A stretch of 64,000 nt of DNA from Apricaphanius iberus (lineage: Eukaryota > Chordata > Actinopteri > Cyprinodontiformes > Aphaniidae). The stretch lies in NCBI GenBank assembly GCA_028564705.1, contig JAPXFQ010002401.1:108449-172448 (forward strand). Reading direction: 5' to 3'. The position numbers and the translations under genes are program-made. Below the pieces are notes generated by a model. That model saw only the letters and a list, made by a program, of their open reading frames with translations. It was not told the DNA's origin and searched no databases. Below, in pieces: positions 23,999 to 34,474 of the stretch (within the stretch, counting starts at the first letter, position 1; every line of letters begins with the position of its first letter).

Positions 23999-25033
23999 TA
24001 GGCTTGTCCCGATCAGGTTTTTTTGCTCTCAAGTCTGAGTCCGAGTTATTTGATTTTGATTATCTGCTGATACCGATCCCCGATCCGATACTTCTATCGG
24101 AAATGCATAAAAAGAGAATAAAGAAGAGCGAAGAAACTGATCTAGGATGTTATCGTTTTTATTCACCTTATTTTAACATTTAACAATTCTGTTAACAAAC
24201 AGAGTACTTCTGTGGGGTATCTTAAACAATAAATAACAAATTATTCACTTTTGGACTTTAGTGCAAAAGTAGCCTATACATAAAAAAGTCTTTAAAAAAT
24301 AGTCCCTCATCTTAAATAAACTTAAAAATAAGAATGCACATATCAGGGGTCATGTTAACTTTATGTTTTCTGTATTTGACCAGTTTATTAGAACGGTGAC
24401 AGAAAAATCTGAAGGCTTTCGGATATTTTTTACAGATTAAAATGAACTGACGACATGTTGGAAATGCGCAGATATTTTCAACTTTACGCACATATTCCAG
24501 GTAAATAAATTAACTAAACAAAAGATTACTGGACACTTTAAACAAGGCATATGGCTGACTGGGAGCTTACTGTGAGTTTCTGTGAGACAGTTTGGTGACT
24601 GCAGCCTTTCCGGTTGGTCAGACGCGCTATGATGTGCCAAACAACTGCTGCTACTTCTTTTCAACTGGTTTTTCTGCAGTTGAAGCGTAGTTTACAGTTC
24701 CAGAAACTGTTTGTTCAGAGTCTTGTAGACTTGTGATCGGTTTAATTGGAGAACTGTTTCCTCACTTTAAAACTTGGGCTGAAGCAACGCGTAATTACAG
24801 GCTCCAGTGCGGCAGCGCATAGATTAGATTGCATATTATTTAAAGTGAATAAAAGATAAATACTATTGAACAGGAGTAGAGATAGACAATAACCCCACCC
24901 TCGAGGGATTAAAAAACTGACAGGTACATATGTATGAGTCCTGATCGGGAGGTAACTCCCGATTTTGATCGAGTCTGAAACTGTGTGATCGGGGCCAATT
25001 TCTGATCACATGATCAGATCGGGGACATCCCTA
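23999..25033. mobile_element. non-autonomous hAT element, complete, with 8-bp target duplication
   Basis: The element starts taggcttgtcccgatcagg and ends gatcggggacatcccta, an imperfect inverted repeat. Both ends are flanked by the same 8-bp direct repeat atttagac (23991-23998 and 25034-25041). An 8-bp duplication with short inverted ends is the hAT hallmark. Both subterminal regions carry further gatcgg/cgatcc words (24060-24100 and 24940-25020), likely transposase binding sites. At 1,035 bp, with no readable transposase, it must have moved in trans. The minus-strand frame at 24437-24664 shows no transposase motif. Confidence 0.85.
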
Positions 25034-25041
25034 ATTTAGAC

Positions 25042-26618
25042 ATCTATTTTGTGATTGTCAATTGGATTTTGACTGGGCTAATCTAATATGTTAATATCTT
25101 TTGTTCTAAGTCCTGCGATGTAACCATTGCTCTGGCTGTTATGTTTAGAGTTGACCCATCCCCACCCCCTTTAGTTTATGACCAAACTTTCAACACCCTA
25201 CATTGAATAAAAACAGCTGCTTTTAAATATGGAATTTCGCTGCGAGCTTCATTGAAGGATTTCTCTCCGGAAGATAAGTTGCATTAGTATTTAAAGAGGG
25301 AAAATACTACGTCTTCTGAACACATATAAATCATATCGAACTAAATTATTTCCCTTTTATTTATCTGGAATGTTGTAGAGCTGACAGCTATTCAATGTCT
25401 GAGATTGCAATGCAGAAATAAAATATAAACCACAGTCTCCGGCTTCAACTATGTTCTTCCCTAATTAATTCTCATCTGTCATGTCTGTTTAGGTGGAGGC
25501 TTTGTGTTTTTGTAGAGTTGTACCATTGTCATTTAGCAGTAAGCCATGGGCTGTTCAAAGCTTGAGATATGGTTTTATAAACACAACTCCCTTTAAAACT
25601 CTCCACAACTTTCTCTCTGGCCTCTCTCTGCCAGTGGCGTAGTCAGAGATAACTAAATAGTCGGGCCGCGGGCAAATTGGTCGGCCCAGACCATTAAAAC
25701 AGAAATTACACAGAACAATTATTGCATAATCTTACAGCAATGTTACAGTGGTCAATGTTTTTCAATAGTTTTGCTTTTCACAAGATGTTTGTTGTTACAA
25801 TGAAGCGTAGCTTAGTTGCACACTTTTTATATTCACAATTAAATAGCAAAGTCTAATGAGCTACTCGTCGGCAATCCATCCAAGCAGTGAGCGTAAATTT
25901 CTTCCTATACTGATGCTGAATTCCAGCTCTCAAGGCACGTAGCAGGTGTACGTCAGCGTTGTACATGATGCCGGCGCTTAATATGCATACAGAAACAGTA
26001 AATTGAAAAATATAAATATAGATTAATGGATTAAAAAACATAGTGCGCTAAAAAAGGTTGTAATTAATTAATTGCAATTTACGGGACTATTTGACATCCC
26101 TAGTTGAAACGGGCGCTGCAATGCTGCAATGCTGCATTACTGATACGTAAAAGTCCGTTATCAAAAATACTTGAAATTGCGCACCCTTCCCGATTTCTTT
26201 GTCAATTCGACGGCGTTTTGTGACATAGCTAAGGATATTACCTTGCTTCATTGTGCGTAGATTAAGGCAGGTCGACGTGATGCTAACTTTAGCCTCGTTC
26301 TGCAGTGAAAGCGGGATACTGGTCTAACAGCTACATTCTAACAACACCCCGAATGAATGAAATCATAGTCTACAAGCAAAAATGACCAAGCCAAAGCCAC
26401 GGCGGGCAAAATATATAAAACATAATTTACCTTTAGAAGATCTCTATGAAAGGTTTAACTTCTCCCCGCATGGTCACCACAATTACAGAACCGATTTCTC
26501 ATGAACGGTATTATACAGAAACATACTTTTTTTTCTCCACAAATAAAACAATTCAGGCTTTCAGACAACAGTTCCGGCATTTCTGTGTGACATAGAGAAG
26601 GTAAGCTACGTGTATTCA
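25042..26618. other. no gene seen; one possible repeat end near 26095
   Basis: No coding region is recognised. The sequence gacatccctag near 26090-26103 resembles a hAT-type terminus, and 25640-25700 has a short GC-rich patch. Neither has a partner end that I can find. Confidence 0.4.
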
Positions 26619-27990
26619 ATTCAATTCAGTTTATTTATATAGCGCCATTTCACAACAGATGTCATCTCAAGGCACTTTACAAAAAGAGTTATTACAATAC
26701 AATGTTTAGTGTAGAAATTACAGAACCACAGAAGATTGCGTCGTGGAATTCTCAGCAATCCCTCATACTGAGCAAGCATGCAGCGACAGTGGGAAGGAAA
26801 AACTCCCTTTTAACAGGAAGAAACCTCCGGCAGAACCAGGCTCAGCACAAGCGGTTATCTGCCGCGACCGTCTGTGGCTTGGAGAATACATAACAGAGAC
26901 ACAGAAAGAGCAATAGAACTGATGCACAAGTTTGTTGCAGGACGTGGAGAATTTTCCGTCACTGCAATGCCATCTTAGTCAGGGTCGTCAAGCAGGGCTA
27001 ATCCGGAGCACCTACTATAATAGAAAACAGGTTAGTGCTTGAATTGACAGCACATCATGCAGTTGGGGAGAAGTAGGAGAGAAAGTAGGAACAGACCCTA
27101 ATAATGTCCTCCAACAGCCTAGCCTAAAGCAGCATAGCTACTAACATTAACCTGTCTCCTAGCTACTAGGAGACCTGGCTACCAACACTCTGTCTGAGTC
27201 CTCCTGACCCGTGGACGGTGTAGGGCCGGTAACGGCCCCCGTCATGCCGGGGTCTTCTCGGAGTCGGGTTGTTTGAGAATGCAGCCCAAAGTGGGTGGTA
27301 AACTCCATCTAAGGCTAAATACCGGCACGAGACCGATAGTCGACAACTATCTTAAGGAAAAATAGACAGAACTGAGAGGACAGAGTTGAAGAGGGCGAGA
27401 AACGTTTAAGAGATAAACGGGTGGGGTCCGCACAGTCTGCCCGGGGGATTCAACCCGGCAGGTAATGGGCGGCCGCACTGTGCGGGAGGATCCCCTTGAG
27501 GGACCTCTCTCCGGCGCTGGCTGGCCCCTGTGGGGCACATTTCTTCCGCGGCGGTAAGCCGCGACCGGCTCCGGATCTTTACCTGGCTTACATTAATCTA
27601 TCTCTACCTAGCTACTCTACCTCTTCCTATCTCTTCCTAACTTTTGACACTCTGCCTGACTACTAACATTAACCTGTCTCTTCCTATCTACCTGTCTGAC
27701 CTGACTCTAACTACCTATAAACATATCTCTAACTGTAAGCTTTGTCAAAGAGGAAAGTTTTTAGCCTAGTTTTAAAGATAGACAAATTGTCTGCTTCACG
27801 AACCAACCCTGGGAGCCGGTTCCATAGGAGGGGAGCCTGATAGCTGAAAGATCTGCCACCCATATTGGAAGGTCATTGTCCAATCAGATCTTCGAGCCAT
27901 ACCATGTGGGGTGAAATATCCAATTGTAAAGCCTTTTTCTATCAAATTGTCTGCCAAAGATCATCAATTAAATGAAGATGATTCCCTCCT
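26619..27990 (-). mobile_element. L2-type LINE, 3' end (copy B), interrupted by rRNA sequence
   Basis: Read on the minus strand, this contains the end of the reverse transcriptase ORF (about 27750-27930, very decayed), the internal gtagctagg-type repeats, the conserved block near the 3' end (complement of 26780-26840), and the tail cttgagatgacatctgttgtg ... tataaataaactg, with TTGAA words at 26619-26635. It is the same family as copies A (16380-17121) and C (36240-37430). The copy is split at 27191/27581 by an inserted fragment of 28S rRNA; the flanking L2 bases join without a gap when compared with copy A. Confidence 0.75.
27192..27580 (+). rRNA. 28S rRNA pseudogene fragment (5' region, D1-D2) inside an L2 LINE
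   Basis: The sequence holds highly conserved large-subunit rRNA blocks in order: ccgtggacggtgtagggccg, ggggtcttctcggagtcggg, aatgcagcccaaagtggg, tggtaaactccatctaaggc, aaataccggcacgagaccga and acgggtggggtccgcacag. This is the segment around the D1-D2 expansion regions near the 5' end of 28S. A small deletion follows the start (ctcctgaccc), and the normally conserved stretch after gaccgatag is altered, so it is not a functional gene. It is GC-rich against an AT-rich background and stands alone, with no 18S, 5.8S or rest of 28S. The open frame of 63 codons on the other strand is a by-product. Confidence 0.9.
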
Positions 27991-28066
27991 CTAACTTCCT
28001 CACAGTCGAAAACTGCTGCAATGGAATTACTGATATACACAATTAATTTAGCTGAATTACATATTT

Positions 28067-28095
28067 GTGGTGTAGCCCACCCGTGGCTACACCAC
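28067..28095. other. hairpin with 11-bp perfect stem
   Basis: gtggtgtagcc (28067-28077) and ggctacaccac (28085-28095) are exact reverse complements separated by a 7-base loop. There is no T-run after it. It could be a transposon end or chance. Confidence 0.6.
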
Positions 28096-29846
28096 GGCTC
28101 TCTGCTGTTTTGATAGACCTTCCTTGTGCTTTTGTCTTCAGTAATATTTTCTAATAAACTCTTGAGGAATAGAAGGAGCCCCCAACCCTAAAGGAAAATG
28201 TATGCCTATACAGAAACCTTGATCAGTTTTAGATCCTTTATTGAGGAAGCCATTGGCTTTAATTATGACTGTACCAGACTCATTTATTGCAGATCCCATA
28301 TTGCCATGCCAAGGGGATTGAAAAGATTGCTTTAAAGACAAAATGACCTTGGAGAGGACTGACAACAGTGGTTGTTCTGCTCTCACGGGCAATTGTACAG
28401 GATGATAATTGATAACTATCTCCAGAACTAGCTCCAGATGTCAGATGACTCTGAGCTTCGCAACGACACTGGCAGGCAGGAATGTAATCAAAATGAATCG
28501 CGCCGGCTGTGATTTTACTTCGTTGGAATTGATTTCCCATTTTAAAACGGGAGATATTATTTTTTTGTACTCGGAAATTAAAAAATATTAAACATTTCTA
28601 TCCCTTTTCCATGCCCATGGGATACTTTTAAAAACTTTAGAAGCTGTTGCAGTGGACCTTTACCGGAGCTTAGATACCCGAACATACTATTTCCTGATCA
28701 ATTCTCCCTCGTCCTACTCCTGAGCGCAGCACATAAAAGACACAATCGGGGTTTATTATCAAGATGCAGATCCGGAATCTTCCGGCAAAGCGCACCGGGA
28801 GGGCGACTTCTCATCTTGGCTCCCATGAGCTACGGGTAGCTTGGTTATGTCTGTCAGTATTGGACAAATAAATATCAGTTACCATTCAGCCACTTGAACC
28901 CCCGACAGGCCTCTGTTTATAACTTCAATAGATTACTGACATGTCATAGTCATATTCCCAAACTGGAGACAACAACACATTATGGAGTTATGAAGCAATT
29001 TCACGGCGAACCGACAGCTTACACTGTGCAGGCTGCATTAGCACTCTGCCTGAAGAACAGCTAGCTAATGACATCACGGTCAGGCTGAACGCAGCACTAC
29101 GGCTTTTACTATAGACAGGCACCCATCAAGAAATAAAATAATAAACTTACAGCCGACATGTAATCAGGCAGCTGTTTGTACATGTAAGAAAGTAGAGATA
29201 GCTAAGAGCTAGCCCACATAGCTAGCTTCCAGACTGTTTCAAACAGCTTACAAGCTACGGGATGAAACTCCTCAGATATGACTGTTGCCAGTTCAGTTTA
29301 CAGATATCTACATTATTTGATCATCATGCCCTAACTGTACAAAGCAGAAGCAAACAATTCACACATATGTATTAACATCTCCCCACCAATATCCAGCGAT
29401 TATTGAATTGTCCCCACCAATCAACGGCGTCGCTACCACATATCCATCCGCTGTTTAGTCAGTGATCATGGCACACACAGGGTTAAATGTCGGTCTCTGC
29501 TAGGAATCCCGCCTCTAACCTAAATATCGCTTCCTGATTGGACGCCGGATTCTGGCTAACTTACATGTGATTGGCTGTCCCCGTTTTCATTCCATCTCCT
29601 CTTAAACCCAGCGAGGTCAGCTTATCAAATGCATAAACACGTATAAACATAGACATGTGTGTGTCTTTGTCTATGGTCGACCATCTGACATTGAACATCT
29701 CAAGCTACAACTGCTAGTTTGGCTGAATGAGAGGGACCTGAGAGTGTAAGTTGTCAATACGTTTGGCATTTGTTCTGTCCGGGTCACGTCAGCTAGATGG
29801 ATTTTACTGGTGTCATTTACACTTTGTGTTTGTGTCTGCGTGCGGG

Positions 29847-29882
29847 TACGTGTACACATGCGCACGCGCGCGCGTGTGTGTG
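29847..29882. repeat. mixed (CG)n/(TG)n simple repeat
   Basis: Alternating purine-pyrimidine tract gtacacatgcgcacgcgcgcg then tgtgtgtg, able in principle to adopt Z-DNA. Confidence 0.85.
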
Positions 29883-30084
29883 CTGTTTAGGATTTAAAGG
29901 ATGTGAAAGAAAAGAAAACTTAATATAAGAGACTTCTTTAGGAGTCAATGTGTAAGTTACTTAAAATTGAAATTAAATGAAAAAATTAAAATAGAATATG
30001 CGAACGAGATACACTTTTTAAAAATTATTTTCTATTCTTATTCTCTGTTTTTCTTTTTTTCATATATTTTTATAGAAAAAAGCA

Positions 30085-30497
30085 GCTGTTTAAAAACATA
30101 AATAAAATGTATGGTGTAAATAGAATAAAACCTCATATTCTAGATGATCATGTGATTTTTTTGTATCCATATTTTGAAGGGAATAAATTACACTTATTAT
30201 AATTAGTGTAAAAGTAAAGGCCTTTTTTGCTCAGGTAATAATTTTACCATCAAACTCTATGATCATTCTATCCCTAATCTGTCATGCATCAACATATTTT
30301 TGTAAGGTGATAGACAACAGAGAGGCTATTGGAAATGGAGAAGGAGAGACCAGAGGAGGTAGAGAGGTAGAGCAGGAGCAGATGAGGAGAGAGAGGCTTG
30401 AGGAGGTAGAAAAGGAGAACCTGGACTAGATGAAATTAGAGAAGCTGGAGGAAGTTGAAGAGAAGGAGAAGCTGAAAAAGAGGATGCGATTTCACAG
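30085..30497 (+). repeat. dispersed repeat R1, copy 2, with an exon-like segment
   Basis: Same repeat as at 13140-13456 with scattered substitutions and indels. After CAG at 30320 a purine-rich stretch to 30497 ends in cacag|gtgagg, a good splice donor. Its right part reads LEKLEEVEEKEKLKKRM, a Glu/Lys-rich coiled-coil-like sequence, after an in-frame stop and frame breaks further left. Compared with copy 1 the exon-like part is more decayed on the left but extends further right. Protein identity unknown. Confidence 0.5.
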
Positions 30498-30833
30498 GTG
30501 AGGTTAAATAATGCTGAATGTTTTAGTCATTAAATTCAGCACTGTAACAGATAAAATCAAAAATATTTATAAAGAGCTTTTCATGCAAACAAAAAAGACA
30601 AACTGCTTTACATGATAAAAACAGTATAAACATTAGAATAAAACAAGCCTTCACACACAGAATATAACAGCAGTTAAAAATTTTAGTATGATGATGATCC
30701 GAATAAAAATCCCACCATTTAGCTTTAAAATCAGTGCCTTAAATCTAAGAGGCCTCATCATGCATTACTAGTGTGTATTTGTTTACAGTAGTTGTTTATG
30801 GTTTTCAAATTTATGTTGTGATTGATTCCTAAG

Positions 30834-30920
30834 GAATCCAATCCACCTGGAGAGAGCAGCAGGGAGAGTGGCAGTAATCGGGAGGATATTCTGGACGAGC
30901 CCAACCAACCTAACAAATAA
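30834..30920 (+). pseudogene. possible terminal exon following R1 copy 2
   Basis: After tgattcctaag a frame of 28 codons is open to a TAA at 30918. It is rich in Ser, Pro, Glu and Asn (ESNPPGESS ... REDILDEPNQPNK). Its position about 340 bp after the splice-donor-like end of the previous exon makes a two-exon arrangement plausible. Function unknown; the reading is an inference from splice-like signals only. Confidence 0.3.
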
Positions 30921-30963
30921 AATTCCAGCTCAACAGCTAATTGACATGATGCACAGTTTCACT

Positions 30964-31672
30964 CAATGGCCGCTGGCTGCTCTGCTTTGTGACCGCATAC
31001 CATGGAGGCCGCCATTGCTCCTCCATTTCTGTAGTACCTCCATTTGGCCGCTAAGCCCCCATTGAAAAGCATTGGACTTTAGACACTTTAAAAACAACGT
31101 TAATGCCTGGTGCCCATTTTTAAAAAACTTTCTATGGCTAAATATTCTTCCTGAGATACCGCTGGGCTCGTCAAAAACATGGGCACCAGGCTGGTTTTCT
31201 TAACATAAATTTTTGAAATCTTGCATAATTAATGAGGGGGCCGGACTTTGATTGACAGGCTGTTTCATTGGACTTTAATTATAGTAACATTACATTTTAT
31301 TAATTATTTCAAGTTACTAGTTCTTACCTTTTGAGGTTTGAGAAATAGGAGAACCGTCGGAGGAGCACAGATACAGCAGCAGTCAGGCATGGGTCTATTA
31401 TCCTTTAGCTTAGCTAGCCAAGTTTAGCATCAGAGCTAAAGATGCGGGAGCAGAATGGGCGCGATTACGACCGAACTACACGCCCATACACGCCCCGCGA
31501 TGGCAGAGTCTACAGTGAAGATTCCGCCCTTATGCCCTTTTTAGGAACACGCTTCGTCAGAGCTGGGGAGCAGGAGTCTGTGAATCCGCCATGAATTCCC
31601 CCATGAAAGTGTGTCATTCTGGTAAACGGAGAGGAGTGAGGAGGCACTGTCTATTCTTTTTTACAGTCAATG
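30964..31672. mobile_element. candidate non-autonomous DNA element with 8-bp direct repeats
   Basis: The segment begins caatggccgc and ends tttttacagtcaatg. It is flanked on both sides by gtttcact (30956-30963 and 31673-31680). The ends show only a weak inverted match (caatgg versus cattga). The interior contains words typical of a common fish repeat (tttacagtcaatgg end; attgacaggctg). An 8-bp duplication fits a hAT-like MITE of 709 bp without coding capacity. Confidence 0.5.
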
Positions 31673-31680
31673 GTTTCACT

Positions 31681-32440
31681 ACAGCCCTGCACTAAAGAGT
31701 AAAGATTAGAGCTTTTCGAATTTCCCTTTTTGTCTTTCATTAGTTACTTTAACCTATAACATCTGCATAATGTGAAATTATGATTACTAATGCAAAAAAC
31801 TTTCAAGAGCGCTGCATTGGAGCACTTTAAAAAAAAAAGTCCTTTAACATTCCTGCTGCGATGTAAATGTGTATCACATCTGAATCGACCCCTAAGAGAA
31901 TAAAGCACTCCCGAGGTGTTTTCTAAATCCAAGGGGAAAATAAACATGATCAAATTAATGTGTTTTGGGCAAGTTAAACCTTATTACAAGTGTAATATGT
32001 CCTTCCCCCGAGCACTCCCATTCTACGGATGTCTGCTTATGGAGGCAGTGAGTATAAATACTGCTGAGACTAGCTCCAAAATTCTCACTAAACATTACAG
32101 GTTTGAAAGAAATGGATTTTCCCTTTAAGATTTTTTCTTTTTTTTCTCCGTTGAATTGGATATGTTAATGTAATGATATGCTTTGACCAATGGTGAGGAA
32201 TACCAAGACTTGGTAGCAAAAGACCATACCCTGTGTCAAGGTCAGTGAAAACAAAGACCAACACTTGTGGAATAGTTTTCTTTGGAAAAATAAGCCTAAG
32301 AATATTTTTTTTGGAGAAAAGAACAGAGGACATTTTTCATAAACCAAATACAACATTCTGGGAAAATAAACTACAAATTGTAAAGCCTGAAGTGGGAGAT
32401 GTGATCGTTTGGTAGGTGCAGTTGCCATCTCCAGCGGTCA
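31681..32440. other. no gene seen
   Basis: Overlapping short frames on both strands at 31744-32428 have no recognised motif. The stretch may hold flanks of the decayed elements to the right. Confidence 0.4.
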
Positions 32441-32800
32441 TCAGGTGAGAGGCAGGGTATACCCTGGGCAGGTCGCCAGTCCACTGCAGTGTAAAAAATG
32501 AAAAGAGCAAATTGAAGTTAAAGCAGAGCTGGACTCTGCAGCAGGACACTTAGAGTATACAAGTAATTCCACCAAGGACTGACTTAACATTAGGACATGT
32601 TAAGTCCTGGTCTGAGTCAATGCCCAAATCTGGATCTAATAGAGATGTGTGGGGTGATTTGAAACAGCCTGCACATGTAAGAAACCATTCACAGATCTCA
32701 CAACTGAAAGTGGAAGGGGGGCAAGCTTTCCTCAGACCAATGCTAAAAACTGAAAGAATGCTATGAGAATAGTATGAACTAATTTTAGCTTTAAAGGTGG
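32441..32800 (+). pseudogene. repeat patch and Tc1-like transposase C-terminal remnant
   Basis: 32441-32490 (gtgagaggcagggtatacc, ctgggcaggtcgccagtccac) is a piece of a widespread teleost repeat. From about 32590 the sequence resembles the C-terminal part of a Tc1-like transposase: aatctggatctaatagagatg then gtggggtgatttgaaac corresponds, with a one-base indel, to the DLNPIE..W.DLK region that carries the third catalytic acidic residue. cacagatctcacaactgaaag continues it. Everything upstream in the transposase is absent. Confidence 0.5.
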
Positions 32801-33009
32801 TAAGATTATGTAATAATTGGTAGCGTGTATCTTTAAAACGATGTAAAAAAAATATGTTTAATTATAACTAAATTCCTTTCTGTTCTACAATAGATTCAAA
32901 CTAAATACATTAGATTGCAATAAAATATGTGCGTATTCCTTTAGAAATCACAAAATAGTTCTTGGGTTTCATAATTCCTTGTTTACATTAGTGACCTAAT
33001 CAATAAAGT

Positions 33010-33185
33010 ATCTGGAGGTAGAGGGGCTAACTTAGGCTATTAGCAGTCTGTGGTTTGATTCCTAACCCGGGTACATTTTGTCTAACAACCTCTGTCTTTA
33101 TCCATTTCCTGTCTAATCTACTCTAAGTACAGGCTCCGAGTGCCAGTAAAATCGTAAAAGTAAATAATTAAGTATATAAATAAAT
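33010..33185 (+). repeat. tRNA-derived SINE-like fragment
   Basis: gtctgtggtttgattcctaacccggg contains a B-box-like ggtttgattcc, preceded by a plausible A-box region (ggggctaacttaggc). Downstream tttatccatttcctgtctaatctactct resembles the pyrimidine-rich body of common fish tRNA-derived SINEs. No defined ends or poly(A) tail. Confidence 0.45.
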
Positions 33186-34474
33186 AAGTAGGTAAACTAT
33201 AATAGGTGACCCCGAAATATATATATATATGACAGCTGAAAATATTTGTATATACATATGTATTAGAACAATTTATGTTCTATGCTCACCAATAATAGTG
33301 GTGGTGACTGGTTCCAGATTTAAGTACTCTAATTAACAAGAGCCTGAAAAACAGAAAATGTCTTTAAATAAGGGGTAAAAATCTTGATAACCAATAAGGA
33401 ATCATTGGTTCTTAATTTCTTTATGTTATATCTTTTTTTCCTGGAAATTAGAACTCATACATCCCCAATTTACTGAGATTTAAATGTTGCTGCTAACATT
33501 TTGATGCATGGCACAATCAGAACTGATAGGAAGTCTTTCCTGGTTCCTGAGGGAGTTAACTACCGTACCTGGAATAACTGGGCTGAATTTAGAGTTTTAT
33601 TGCTAGCAGCAATGGTAATGTTGGCAGGCCAACCAGTTACTCTCACCAAAGCTGCAAGCTTCTTGCCGTTTGCTCTGTGATTCACCACTGGGTAAAGTGG
33701 GGATGCGTCACTGCCCTCTAATTGATCTTCTGTTTTTTAACGGCCACTCTACCACAACAACTAATTTCATCATCTGGCAAGCTCCATTGTGACTGCATGT
33801 GGTTAGCTCAGAGAGGAAACACAAATCATTGCATCTGTTTGTTTCTGTCTTTTTGCATTTTTTTTCCTTCTTTGCCACTCTTAAAGACCTTTTAATCGCT
33901 TTGCGGTCTTATTTTCAAGCAAACAACTGAGAAATGCTCCACTTGCAAAATGACTGTGAGCAGTACTTCTCATGACCATTCTTGCTACGAGACTTGCAGT
34001 TTCCTTTGCGTGTTTGGTTTGTGGAAATTTAGGCAAAACTGGAAGGAAAATTTCAGCTCTTAGTGCAGTTAGTCACTGAGAGCTCAATACACACTGCTGC
34101 CTTTAATTTGCTATAGAAGGTCTGTTGGTTCCAACTTTCCTCTTGTACCTCATGACTCAAACATTTTAAAGAATTCTGCTCCCATACAAGGCTGTCGGGA
34201 AGGACTGAACTGAAATGTTTCACCTCTGTAAGTGAACATTATTTTAGGAGCTGTTGTGTTTAGAGCATTAATTGATTATAAGCCTGAAAAAAATAGGTTT
34301 ATATTGCCAGGATGAGTGGTGAATTGTAAATAACTGGCATTATCAAGCCATTGTGATACCCCAATCACAGTATTGCATGTCTGACTTTGATGGCACACTT
34401 TTGGAATAACTAATATTCCAGTTTTGCTTTCCAAAATACCAAGGAGAATCAATAATCATTAACAATAACAATCA
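33186..34474. other. no gene seen; short (AT)n tract
   Basis: No recognised coding sequence. A short AT microsatellite lies at about 33216-33229. Otherwise ordinary AT-rich sequence. Confidence 0.45.

Larger units (their letters stand above)
27991..30084. other. no gene seen; hairpin, GC-richer patches and a CG/TG repeat
   Basis: No protein family is recognised in the frames at 28138-28591 or 29671-29865. An 11-bp perfect hairpin lies at 28067-28095. 29380-29700 has moderately high GC with several ATTGG/CCAAT words, which could be promoter-like, but there is no attached exon to support that. Confidence 0.4.

Noticed and set aside
24437..24664. 75-codon minus-strand frame inside the hAT element
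   Set aside because: No transposase or BED finger motif; the Cys and His residues are not spaced as a zinc finger.
27347..27538. 63-codon minus-strand frame
   Set aside because: Entirely inside the 28S rRNA fragment.
29380..29700. CpG-island or CCAAT-box promoter
   Set aside because: Only modest GC and a few CCAAT words; no exon or transcription start evidence.
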